Assembly (NCBI RefSeq): GCF_006738645.1
Contig: NZ_AP019700.1
Coordinates: 2,368,001 to 2,432,000 of the forward strand
Direction: 5' to 3'
Source: Stella humosa
GTDB lineage: Bacteria; Pseudomonadota; Alphaproteobacteria; ATCC43930; Allostellaceae
DNA: 64,000 bases
Below are positions 33,321-41,069 of the stretch, piece after piece. The first letter of the stretch is position 1. Each line of letters starts with the position of its first letter. Below the pieces are notes generated by a model. That model had not been told where the DNA came from, searched no databases, and saw only the letters and a list, made by a program, of their open reading frames with translations. The position numbers and the translations under genes are program-made.

Positions 33321-34136
33321 GTGACCTTCGTCGGCAGCGACGAGCGGCCCGTCCTGTTGCCGGGCGCGCTCGTCGGGGATGCCGCGGACGGCACGGTGAA
33401 GAGCGTCGCCAAGGTGCTCGACCTGCTCGAGCATCTGGGCGCCGCCGGCCAGCCCGTCGGCATCTCCGACCTGGCGCGGGCGGCCGGCCTGCACGTGTCG
33501 ACCGCCCACCGGTTGCTGCGAACGCTCGTCCGCCGCGGCTATGTCGAGCAGCGCAGCGATACCCGCCGCTATGCGCTGGGGCCGCGCGTGCATGCGCTGG
33601 GAGGCGCCTATCTTGGTGGCAGCGACCTCGTCGGCGCCGCCTATCCGGTGATCGAGGAACTGCGCGACCGGCTGGGCGAGACGATCCACGTCGCCGTGTG
33701 GGACGACGGCCAGGTGCTGGAGGTCTGCCATGCCGAGACGACCCAGCCGGTCGGCGTCTCGCTGCGGCTCGGCCGGCGCGACCCGGCGCATGCGACCGCC
33801 ATCGGCAAGGTGCTGATGGCCGCCCGCGGCCGGGCCGAGGTCGACCGGCTGCTGGCCGGGCCGCTGGTGGCGGTCACGGGCCACACCGTCACCGCGACGG
33901 CGAAGCTGCGCTGCGAGATCGAGCGCGTGCGCGCGCAGGACTATGCGGTCGACGACGAAGAACTGGCCGACGGCCTGTGCTGCGTCGGGGTCCCCGTCCG
34001 CGACCGGCATGGGCGGGTGGTGGCCGGCCTCAGCGTCGCCATGCCCAAGGCGCGCTTCGATGCGGCGCGCATTCCGGAATGGGTCGCCATGCTGCGGGCC
34101 GCGGCCGACGGCCTGGCCGGCCGGCTGGCCGGCTGA
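33321..34136 (+). CDS. IclR-family transcriptional regulator
   Basis: The 271-residue protein has an N-terminal winged helix (about 25-85; VKSVAKVLDLLEHLG, then HVSTAHRLLRTLVRRGYVEQ) and the C-terminal effector domain (about 100-265; VAVWDDGQVLEVCHAE, HATAIGKVLMAA, DDEELADGLCCVGVPV). The GTG at 33321 is six bases after the substrate-binding protein's stop; an in-frame TTG at 33312 is possible. A regulator gene placed between the binding protein and permease genes is unusual and ties its dosage to the transporter. The inverted repeat at 32012-32028 is a candidate operator. Confidence 0.9.
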   Translation: MTFVGSDERPVLLPGALVGDAADGTVKSVAKVLDLLEHLGAAGQPVGISDLARAAGLHVSTAHRLLRTLVRRGYVEQRSDTRRYALGPRVHALGGAYLGGSDLVGAAYPVIEELRDRLGETIHVAVWDDGQVLEVCHAETTQPVGVSLRLGRRDPAHATAIGKVLMAARGRAEVDRLLAGPLVAVTGHTVTATAKLRCEIERVRAQDYAVDDEELADGLCCVGVPVRDRHGRVVAGLSVAMPKARFDAARIPEWVAMLRAAADGLAGRLAG

Positions 34137-34152
34137 GCGGAGGCGCCGCACC

Positions 34153-35040
34153 ATGCCGGAACCGAGTTTCCTTTTCGGCCAGTTCGTCGGCGGCCTCACG
34201 GCCTCGATGTTCCTCTTCGTGACCGCGGTCGGCCTGTCGCTGATCTTCGGCGTGCTGCGGGTGCTGAACTTCGCCCATGGCTCGCTCTACATGCTGGGCG
34301 CCTATCTCGCCTGGCAGATCATGGGGTGGCTCGGGCCGGGCCCGGAGCATTTCTGGTTCGCCGTCCTGGGCTCCGCCCTGATCGTGGCCGTGATCGGCGC
34401 GGCGATCGAGCGGCTGATGTTCCGCCACCTCTACGACCGGCCGGAGCTCTACCAGCTCCTCTTCACCTATGCCCTGGTGCTGGTCCTGGCCGACATCGTG
34501 AAGATCATCTGGGGCACCCAGCAGCTCTCGATCTCCCGGCCGGTCAGCCTGTCCGGCGGCACCACGATTTTCGGCACGCTGGTGCCGCACTACAACCTCT
34601 TCATCATCGCGCTGGGCCCGCTGCTGGCGCTCGGCCTGTGGCTGCTGCTGCATCGCTCGCGGGCCGGCCGGGTGATCCGGGCAGCCGTGCTCGACCGCGA
34701 GATGCTGGGGGCGCTCGGCGCCAATGTCGGCTGGCTCTATACGGGGATGTTCGCGCTGGGCGCCTTCCTGGCCGGCCTCGGCGGGGCGCTGGTGACGCCC
34801 GTCAAGACGATCGTCCCCGGCATGGATGTCGAGGTGATCGTCGAGGTCTTCATCATCGTGGTGATCGGCGGGCTGGGCTCGCTGTGGGGCACCTTCCTGG
34901 GCGCGGTCGTCTTCGGCCAGGTCCTGGCCTTCGGCATCCTGCTGATGCCGCGCTTCTCGATCTTCTCGGTCTTCGCGCTGATGGCGGTCATCCTGATCGT
35001 CCGGCCCTGGGGCCTGCTCGGAAGGCAGCCGACGCGATGA
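34153..35040 (+). CDS. livH: Branched-chain-type ABC transporter permease (LivH family)
   Basis: The 295-residue inner-membrane protein has about eight helices and LivH hallmarks: LIFGVLRVLNFAHGSLYMLG near the N-terminus, and the cytoplasmic coupling region ending in VLDREMLGALGANVGWLYTG with VIVEVFIIVVIGGLGSLWGT. The ATG at 34153 is 16 bases after the IclR stop. It overlaps livM by four bases. The family-level call is firm; the ligand is undetermined. Confidence 0.93.
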   Translation: MPEPSFLFGQFVGGLTASMFLFVTAVGLSLIFGVLRVLNFAHGSLYMLGAYLAWQIMGWLGPGPEHFWFAVLGSALIVAVIGAAIERLMFRHLYDRPELYQLLFTYALVLVLADIVKIIWGTQQLSISRPVSLSGGTTIFGTLVPHYNLFIIALGPLLALGLWLLLHRSRAGRVIRAAVLDREMLGALGANVGWLYTGMFALGAFLAGLGGALVTPVKTIVPGMDVEVIVEVFIIVVIGGLGSLWGTFLGAVVFGQVLAFGILLMPRFSIFSVFALMAVILIVRPWGLLGRQPTR

Positions 35041-36008
35041 AGCGCATCCCCTGGACGCTCATCCTGTTCGTGGCGGCCTTTGCCATCCCCTGGGCCGGGT
35101 CGCGCTTCTACACCTTCATCGCCACCGACGTGGCGATCCTGGCGCTCTTCGCCCTCAGCCTCAACCTGCTGCTGGGCTATACCGGCCTCGTCTCGTTCGG
35201 GCACGCCGCCTATTTCGGCATCGGCGCCTACACCTGCGCCATCTCCATGAAGACGCTGGGCCTGCCGTTCTGGCTGGGCTTCCCGGCGGCCGGCGTGATG
35301 GGCGGGCTGTTCGCGCTCGTCTTCGGCTTCTTCTGCGTGCGGCTCACCAAGATCTACTTCGCCATGCTGACGCTGGCCTTCGCCCAGATCGTCTGGGCCG
35401 TCTGCTTCAAGTGGAACGGCGTCACCGGCGGCGAGCAGGGCATGCCGAACGTGCCCTATCCCGACCTCGACTGGATCGGCGCCATCCCCGGCCTGGGCGG
35501 CTTCCGCGTCGGCGACCGCTTCTATTTCCTGACCCTGGTGCTGGTGACGCTGGCGATCCTGGCGCTGCGCCGCATCGTGCGCTCGCCCTTCGGCCGCATC
35601 CTGACGGTGATCCGCGAGAACCCCGAGCGGGCCGAGTTCATCGGCATCGACGTTCGCCGCTACCAGCTTGCCGCCTTCGCCGTGGCGGGCGCGTTCGCCG
35701 GGCTGGCGGGGGCGCTGTTCGGCATCTTCAACCGCGGCGTCTTCCCCGACTTCGCCTATTGGACCAAGTCGGCCGAGGTGCTGATCATGACGATCCTGGG
35801 CGGCATGGGGCATTTCTGGGGGCCGGCGGTGGGCGCCGCCGCGCTCACCATCCTCAATCTCCAGATCACCGCCTACACCCAGTACTGGCCGCTCATCCTG
35901 GGCTCGATCCTGATCGTGCTGCTGTTCGCCTTCCCGGGCGGGCTGGTCGGCACCAGCATCGATCTTTTCCGGCGGATCCGGAGGGGGCGCGATGCTGGAC
36001 GTCCGTGA
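35037..36008 (+). CDS. livM: Branched-chain-type ABC transporter permease (LivM family)
   Basis: The 323-residue permease has the LivM signature LLLGYTGLVSFGHAAYFGIG in the first third, VRLTKIYFAMLTLAFAQIVW in the middle, and the coupling region IRENPERAEFIGIDVRRYQL followed by TILGGMGHFWGPAVGA. Its ATG overlaps the livH stop (ATGA) and its 3' end overlaps livG by 17 bases, so all subunits are coupled in translation. Confidence 0.93.
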   Translation: MKRIPWTLILFVAAFAIPWAGSRFYTFIATDVAILALFALSLNLLLGYTGLVSFGHAAYFGIGAYTCAISMKTLGLPFWLGFPAAGVMGGLFALVFGFFCVRLTKIYFAMLTLAFAQIVWAVCFKWNGVTGGEQGMPNVPYPDLDWIGAIPGLGGFRVGDRFYFLTLVLVTLAILALRRIVRSPFGRILTVIRENPERAEFIGIDVRRYQLAAFAVAGAFAGLAGALFGIFNRGVFPDFAYWTKSAEVLIMTILGGMGHFWGPAVGAAALTILNLQITAYTQYWPLILGSILIVLLFAFPGGLVGTSIDLFRRIRRGRDAGRP

Positions 36009-36726
36009 CCTGAAGAAGTCCTTCGCCGGCTTCCTGGCGGTGTCGGACGTGTCCTTCTCGCTGCTGCCGCGCTCGATCATGGCGATCATCGGGCCGAACG
36101 GGGCCGGCAAGTCGACGCTGTTCAACCTCATCACCGGCCACATCCAGCCGACCTCGGGACGGGTGTTCCACAAGGGGACCGACATCACGGCGGCCGCCCC
36201 GCACCGCATCTGCCGCCGCGGCATCGGCCGGTCCTTCCAGCACACCAACATCTTTCCCGGCCTGACCGTGTTCGAGTGCATCCAGGCCGCCTTCATCGCC
36301 CATCACCGCCGTGGCAGCGATTTCTGGGGCCGGGCCGAGCGACTCTACCGGCCCGAGACGGAGGCGTTGCTGGAGCGGCTGGGGCTGGCGGACAAGGCCG
36401 ACCTGCTGGCCGGTGCCCTGTCGCACGGCAACCAGAAGCAGATCGAGCTTGGCATCGCGCTCGCCAGCGACCCCGACATCCTGCTGCTGGACGAGCCGAC
36501 CGCCGGCATGTCGGCGACCGAGACGCGCGAGACGATCGACCTGCTGCGCAGCATCGCCGAGGAGCGCGGGCTGACCCTGCTCTTCACCGAGCACGACATG
36601 GAAGTGGTTTTTTCCATCGCCGAGCGCATCGGCGTACTGCACCAGGGCCGGCTGATCGCCCAGGGCAAGCCGGACGAGATCCGCGCCGATGCCGAGGTAC
36701 GCCGTGTCTATCTGGGGGGCCATTGA
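35992..36726 (+). CDS. livG: Branched-chain-type ABC transporter ATP-binding protein (LivG family)
   Basis: The 244-residue ATPase has Walker A GPNGAGKST, Q-loop FQHTNIFPGLTV, signature LSHGNQKQIELGIAL, Walker B ILLLDEPTAGM and switch His in TEHDMEVVF. The C-terminal extension (DEIRADAEVRRVYLG) is typical of LivG. The signature has His-Gly-Asn in place of the usual Gly-Gly, common in this family. It overlaps livF by one base. Confidence 0.95.
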   Translation: MLDVRDLKKSFAGFLAVSDVSFSLLPRSIMAIIGPNGAGKSTLFNLITGHIQPTSGRVFHKGTDITAAAPHRICRRGIGRSFQHTNIFPGLTVFECIQAAFIAHHRRGSDFWGRAERLYRPETEALLERLGLADKADLLAGALSHGNQKQIELGIALASDPDILLLDEPTAGMSATETRETIDLLRSIAEERGLTLLFTEHDMEVVFSIAERIGVLHQGRLIAQGKPDEIRADAEVRRVYLGGH

Positions 36727-37433
36727 TGGCGGCCCTGCTGGAAGTCCGGGACCTGCACACGGCCTATGGCCTGTCGCGCGTGCTGTTCGGCGTGTCGCTG
36801 GAGATCGCGGCCGGCGAGTGCGTCTGCCTGCTGGGCCGCAACGGCGTCGGCAAGTCCACCACCATGCGCTCGATCATGGGGCTGACTCGGCCCAGTGCCG
36901 GCGAGGTGCGCTGGAAGGGCCACGCGATCACCGGCTGGGCGCCCCACCAGGTGGCGCGGTCCGGCATCGGCTTCGTGCCGGAGGATCGCCGCGTCTTCGC
37001 CGACCTGACGGTGTGGGAGAATCTCGATGTCGCCCGCCTCGTCGCCGGCCGCCGCGGCGACTGGACGCCCGATGCCGTGTTCGACCTGTTCCCGCCGCTG
37101 CGGCCGATCGCCGGGCGCCGCGCCGGCTACCTGTCGGGCGGCGAGCAGCAGATGCTGACGATCGGCCGCACGCTCATGTGCAATCCCGAGCTGCTGCTGC
37201 TGGACGAGCCGTCCGAGGGCCTGGCGCCGCTGGTGGTCGAGCATCTGCTGCAGCAGGTGCTGGTGCTGAAGCAGCGCGGGCTGACGATCCTGTTGGCCGA
37301 GCAGGGCGTCGACTTCTCGCTGCGCCTGGCCGATCGCGTCTATGTGCTGGAGAAGGGCACGGTCCGCTTCTCGGGCGATTCTGCCGAACTGCGCGACGAC
37401 GAGGCGCTGCGCAACCGCCTGCTCGCGCTCTGA
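36726..37433 (+). CDS. livF: Branched-chain-type ABC transporter ATP-binding protein (LivF family)
   Basis: The 235-residue ATPase has Walker A GRNGVGKST, signature LSGGEQQMLTIGRTL, Walker B LLLLDEPSEGLAP and the LivF-type ending. IGFVPEDRRVFADLTVWENL is the Q-loop region shared by LivF proteins. The ATG at 36726 overlaps the livG stop. The small tautomerase gene begins 30 bases downstream. Confidence 0.95.
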   Translation: MAALLEVRDLHTAYGLSRVLFGVSLEIAAGECVCLLGRNGVGKSTTMRSIMGLTRPSAGEVRWKGHAITGWAPHQVARSGIGFVPEDRRVFADLTVWENLDVARLVAGRRGDWTPDAVFDLFPPLRPIAGRRAGYLSGGEQQMLTIGRTLMCNPELLLLDEPSEGLAPLVVEHLLQQVLVLKQRGLTILLAEQGVDFSLRLADRVYVLEKGTVRFSGDSAELRDDEALRNRLLAL

Positions 37434-37463
37434 ACAACGCATCCGACCAGCGAGGATCAGCCC

Positions 37464-37670
37464 ATGCCGTTCGTGAACATCCGCATCGTTGCGGGCCATT
37501 CCCAGGCCCGCAAGGACGAGATCGCGCGCCGCGTCGCCGACACCATTGCCGAAGTGGCGGTCGTGCCCAAGGAGGCGGTGTGGGTCGTCTTCGAGGACGT
37601 GCAGGCCGAGGACTGGTATGTCGGCGACACCGCCGTCAGCGAACTGCGCCGGCGCGCGGCCAAGCCATGA
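37464..37670 (+). CDS. 4-oxalocrotonate tautomerase family protein
   Basis: This 68-residue protein starts MPFVNIRI, so after Met removal Pro1 becomes the catalytic base typical of 4-OT enzymes; it has the single beta-alpha-beta unit that assembles as dimers or hexamers. Members tautomerise 2-hydroxymuconate or related enols from ring fission. GAGGATCAGCCC precedes the ATG. It overlaps the lactonase-like gene by four bases and probably helps catabolise whatever the ABC system imports, for example an aromatic or lactone-derived acid. Confidence 0.88.
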   Translation: MPFVNIRIVAGHSQARKDEIARRVADTIAEVAVVPKEAVWVVFEDVQAEDWYVGDTAVSELRRRAAKP

Positions 37671-38551
37671 GCCTGGAGATCCGCGACCCGCGACTGACCG
37701 CCATCGTCGGGCCGGCGGTTACGTTCGAGACGGTGGCCACCGGCTGCATCTTCACCGAGGGGCCGCTGTGGCACCCCGCCGGATACCTGCTGTTCAGCGA
37801 TATGCCGGGCGACCATCTGCGTCGCTGGAGCCAGGCCGAAGGCGTCACCACTTTCCGCCAGCCCTGCAACAAGTCGAACGGCCTGGCCTGGGACCGCCAG
37901 GGCCGCCTGGTCGCCTGCGAGCATGCCACCAGCCGCGTCACCCGGACCGAGGCCGATGGCACCATCACCGTGCTGGCGACCCATCATGACGGGCGCGAAC
38001 TGAACAGCCCCAACGACGTCGTCGTGCATGGGGACGGCGGCATCTATTTCAGCGACCCGACCTATGGCCGGATGGAGCATTACGGCGTGCTGCGCGAGCC
38101 GCAGCTCGATTTCCGCGGGGTATTCCGCATCGACCCGTCCGGCGAGGTGCGGCTGCTGGCGGACGATTTCGGCCAGCCCAACGGCCTCTGCTTCAGTCAG
38201 GACGGCCGCCGGCTCTTCGTCAACGACACTGATCGCCAGCATATCCGGCTGTTCGACGTGCGCGCGGACGGCACGCTCGCCGGCGGCCAGGTCTGGGCCG
38301 AGACGACGGGCGAGGGCGATGGCGCCCCCGATGGGATGAAGCTCGATTCGGCCGGCAACCTCTATTGCTGCGGGCCGGGCGGCATCCACGTCTTCGCCCC
38401 GGACGCTACCTGTCTTGGGGTGGTCGGCGTGCCCGAATACACGGCCAACTTCGCCTGGGGCGACGGCGACTATCGCAGCCTGTTCATCACCGCTTCGACC
38501 TCGGTCTATCGCATCCGGGTCGACGTGCCGGGCACGCCGCAGTTTCCCTGA
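37667..38551 (+). CDS. SMP-30/gluconolactonase family protein
   Basis: The 294-residue protein is a six-bladed propeller with SMP-30 motifs: FTEGPLWHPAGYLLFSD with the metal-binding Glu, NKSNGLAWDRQGRL, LNSPNDVVVHGDGGIYFSDP with the metal-binding Asn, and GAPDGMKLDSAGNLY with the Asp. Such enzymes hydrolyse sugar or other lactones with a divalent metal. No signal peptide is present. It ends the liv-type operon and its coupling to the tautomerase suggests one pathway: transport, tautomerisation, lactone hydrolysis. Confidence 0.9.
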   Translation: MSLEIRDPRLTAIVGPAVTFETVATGCIFTEGPLWHPAGYLLFSDMPGDHLRRWSQAEGVTTFRQPCNKSNGLAWDRQGRLVACEHATSRVTRTEADGTITVLATHHDGRELNSPNDVVVHGDGGIYFSDPTYGRMEHYGVLREPQLDFRGVFRIDPSGEVRLLADDFGQPNGLCFSQDGRRLFVNDTDRQHIRLFDVRADGTLAGGQVWAETTGEGDGAPDGMKLDSAGNLYCCGPGGIHVFAPDATCLGVVGVPEYTANFAWGDGDYRSLFITASTSVYRIRVDVPGTPQFP

Positions 38552-38561
38552 CGGCTGGCGC

Positions 38562-40235
38562 CTATTCCGCCGCCTCCGCCGGCGGCGGGAAGGTGACGCG
38601 GACGGTGGTGCCGCGGCCGGGCTCGCTGGCGATGGTCAGGCGACCGCCATGCAGGTCGGCCAGGCGGGCAGCGATGGGCAGGCCGAGACCGGTGCCGCCG
38701 GCATGGCTGCCGACTTGTCCGAACGGCTCCAGCGCCTTGGCGACGCCGGCGGCATCCATGCCGATGCCGTCGTCGACGACCTCGATGACGACTGTCCCGT
38801 CTGCCTCGGCCCCGGCATGCAGCACGACATGGCCGCCTTCCGGCGTGAACTTGACGGCATTGGCCAGCAGGTTGAGCAGGATCTGGCGTATGGCCACTTC
38901 GTCGGCATGGACCGCCAGGCCCGGCACGGCCCGCGCCGACAGGATCACGCCCTTCTGGGCCGCCTGGGGCGCGAGCAGCCGCAGGCAGCCTTCGCTGACC
39001 TCCGTCCAGTCCAGCCGCCGGGGCGACAGCTCCTGGCGCCCGGCCTCGATCTTGGTCAGGTCGAGCACGCCGTTGACGATCTCGGCCAGCAGCAGGCCGC
39101 TTTCGTGGATGTGCTCGACATACTTGCGATAGCGCGGGTTGCCGACCGGGCCCCAGGTCTCGGTCCGCATCAGGTCGGCGAAACCGATCATGGCGTTGAG
39201 CGGGGTGCGCAGGTCATGGCTCGCGGCCGCCAGCAGCATCGACTTGGCGCGGCTGCTGGCCTCGGCCTCGCGCAGTTCCGCGACCAGCGAGACGATGGTC
39301 AGCACCGTCAGGGCCAGCAGCACGATCAGCACGCCGACCAGTTGCAGCGGGTTGCCGACGCCCGGCCCCTGGAAAGGGCCGAAGCCCGCGACGGTCGCCG
39401 CCGCGGCCACGACGGCGACGAGCGCCACCAGGGAGTAGGCGGCCCGCAGCGACACCCGCAGCGCCACCCACGAGAGCGGGATGACCAGAAGGAACGGCAG
39501 CCCCCACGGAATCGCCCCCGGCAGGGGCAGGGTGGCGAAGAGCGCGATCGCACCCACCGCGACCGCGGCCGTGATCGCCAGGTTGCGGCGGAGCAGTTCG
39601 GGCGCTGCGGCATGCGTCTCGCGCTCGATGCCGAGCAGCAGCAGCAGGGCAGGGGCGAAGCACAGCGTGCCGCCGCTGTCGCAGAGCCACCATTGCACCC
39701 AGATCGAATAGAGCTGGCTGGCATCCATGTCGGCCGTCATGGCCAGGGCCAGCGTGCCGGTGCTGGCCGTGATCGCCGGATGCAGCAGGACGTTGCAGAG
39801 GATGAAGGCGACGACGCCCGAGAAGCGGGTGAATACCCCCCGGGCCGGACGGAACCGCGCCAGCACGGCCGCACCGATGATCGGCCCCAGGCTGTTTCCG
39901 AGCGAGATCAGCAACGCCGCCGGCAGGCTCGCATGCAGCACCAGGTAATTGACGACGAACGAGCCCAGGAAGATGCCCGGCATCAGGCGGATGCCGCCCA
40001 GCGATGCCGCCACCACCGCGATGCTGGCCGGCAGCCAGATCGGCGCAGGAAACAGGCCATAGACGGCGAAGAACTGGCTGACGGCCATGCCCAGCACGCA
40101 ATAGCCGATGGCGGCGGCCACATTTGCCCCGATCCAGTGTGCCGGACCGAAGGTGCCGCTGCGCGCGGTCGACCAAATGCTGCCCCCACCCGAACTGGGA
40201 GCCGGTGTCAGTTCGGCCGATGCGGATACGCTCAT
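38562..40235 (-). CDS. MASE1-domain membrane sensor histidine kinase
   Basis: The 557-residue protein has an N-terminal MASE1 sensor of about eight membrane helices (about 35-315; PAPIWLPASIAVVAASLGG and WWLCDSGGTLCFAPALLLL), a HisKA domain with His340 in AAASHDLRTPLNAM, and a kinase ATPase domain (NLLANAVKFTPEGG, DDGIGM, GTGLGLPIA). It has no receiver and no partner response regulator is adjacent. MASE1 ligands are mostly unknown. It is tail to tail with the lactonase gene. Confidence 0.9.
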   Translation of the reverse strand: MSVSASAELTPAPSSGGGSIWSTARSGTFGPAHWIGANVAAAIGYCVLGMAVSQFFAVYGLFPAPIWLPASIAVVAASLGGIRLMPGIFLGSFVVNYLVLHASLPAALLISLGNSLGPIIGAAVLARFRPARGVFTRFSGVVAFILCNVLLHPAITASTGTLALAMTADMDASQLYSIWVQWWLCDSGGTLCFAPALLLLLGIERETHAAAPELLRRNLAITAAVAVGAIALFATLPLPGAIPWGLPFLLVIPLSWVALRVSLRAAYSLVALVAVVAAAATVAGFGPFQGPGVGNPLQLVGVLIVLLALTVLTIVSLVAELREAEASSRAKSMLLAAASHDLRTPLNAMIGFADLMRTETWGPVGNPRYRKYVEHIHESGLLLAEIVNGVLDLTKIEAGRQELSPRRLDWTEVSEGCLRLLAPQAAQKGVILSARAVPGLAVHADEVAIRQILLNLLANAVKFTPEGGHVVLHAGAEADGTVVIEVVDDGIGMDAAGVAKALEPFGQVGSHAGGTGLGLPIAARLADLHGGRLTIASEPGRGTTVRVTFPPPAEAAE

Positions 40236-40363
40236 GTGCTCAAAGGTCTCCGCACGCAGATGGCCCCCGCCATTACGATCTCAGCTCCCGGCCCTATATT
40301 AAGCCAAGGCGGCCCAGCGCCAAGATGTCGCTTGGGCCAATCTCGTGCTACTGACCCGGACCG

Positions 40364-41068
40364 ATGCTGAAACGCTACACGCGCGCCGCCGGCGACCGCT
40401 TCAAGCGGTGGCGTGGCACCATGACGACCCCTTGGCAACGCCTGTTGGCGCGGTTCGAGCTGCTGTTTCTCGACCATGCGGTGTTTCGTCACATAAAGCT
40501 GAACCTGCATCCGGTCTCGCCGCAGATGTGGCGGTCGGCGCAACCGTCGCCTGGACACCTCGCCAAGGTGGCGCGCCTGGGCGTGCGCACGGTGATCAAC
40601 CTGCGCGGCGAGCGCGACTGTGCCTCCTACCTCTTCGAGCGTGAGACCTGCCGGCGGCTCGGCATGACCATGGTCAACTTCCCGCTCAACTCGCGCGAGC
40701 CGCCCGAGCCGGAGCGGGTGGCGGCGTTCGAACGCCTGCTGGAGACGATCGAGTATCCAGCGCTGATGCACTGCAAGTCGGGCGCCGACCGGGCCGGCAT
40801 CGGCAGCGCGCTCTATCTGCTGCTGCACGAGGGCCGGCCGTTGGCAGAGGCCAAAGGGCAGCTCCACTGGAAGTTCGGTCATCTGCGCCATTCGCGGACG
40901 GGCGTGCTGGACTACATGCTGGAACGCTATGGCGCCGATGCGGCGAGCCAGCCGATCGCCTTCCGCGACTGGGCGGCCGCCGGCTACGACGCGCAGGCGA
41001 TGCGGCGGGAGTTCCAGGCCGGCCGGCTCAGCAGTGGCATCGTCGACCGGATCCTGCGGCGGGAGTGA
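40364..41068 (+). CDS. Cys-based tyrosine/dual-specificity phosphatase
   Basis: The 234-residue protein carries the phosphatase P-loop MHCKSGADRAG (Cys137 to Arg143, C-x5-R). It has an N-terminal segment WRSAQPSPGHLAKVARLGVRT (in pieces WRSAQPSPGHL and LGVRTVINLRGE) seen in bacterial dual-specificity enzymes including those acting on phospholipid or lipid A phosphates. The N-terminal 35 residues are basic and amphipathic and may attach to the membrane. It is convergent with the MsbA-like exporter, one base apart, which fits a role in envelope lipid phosphate removal; that is inference. Confidence 0.85.
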   Translation: MLKRYTRAAGDRFKRWRGTMTTPWQRLLARFELLFLDHAVFRHIKLNLHPVSPQMWRSAQPSPGHLAKVARLGVRTVINLRGERDCASYLFERETCRRLGMTMVNFPLNSREPPEPERVAAFERLLETIEYPALMHCKSGADRAGIGSALYLLLHEGRPLAEAKGQLHWKFGHLRHSRTGVLDYMLERYGADAASQPIAFRDWAAAGYDAQAMRREFQAGRLSSGIVDRILRRE

Positions 41069-41069
41069 G

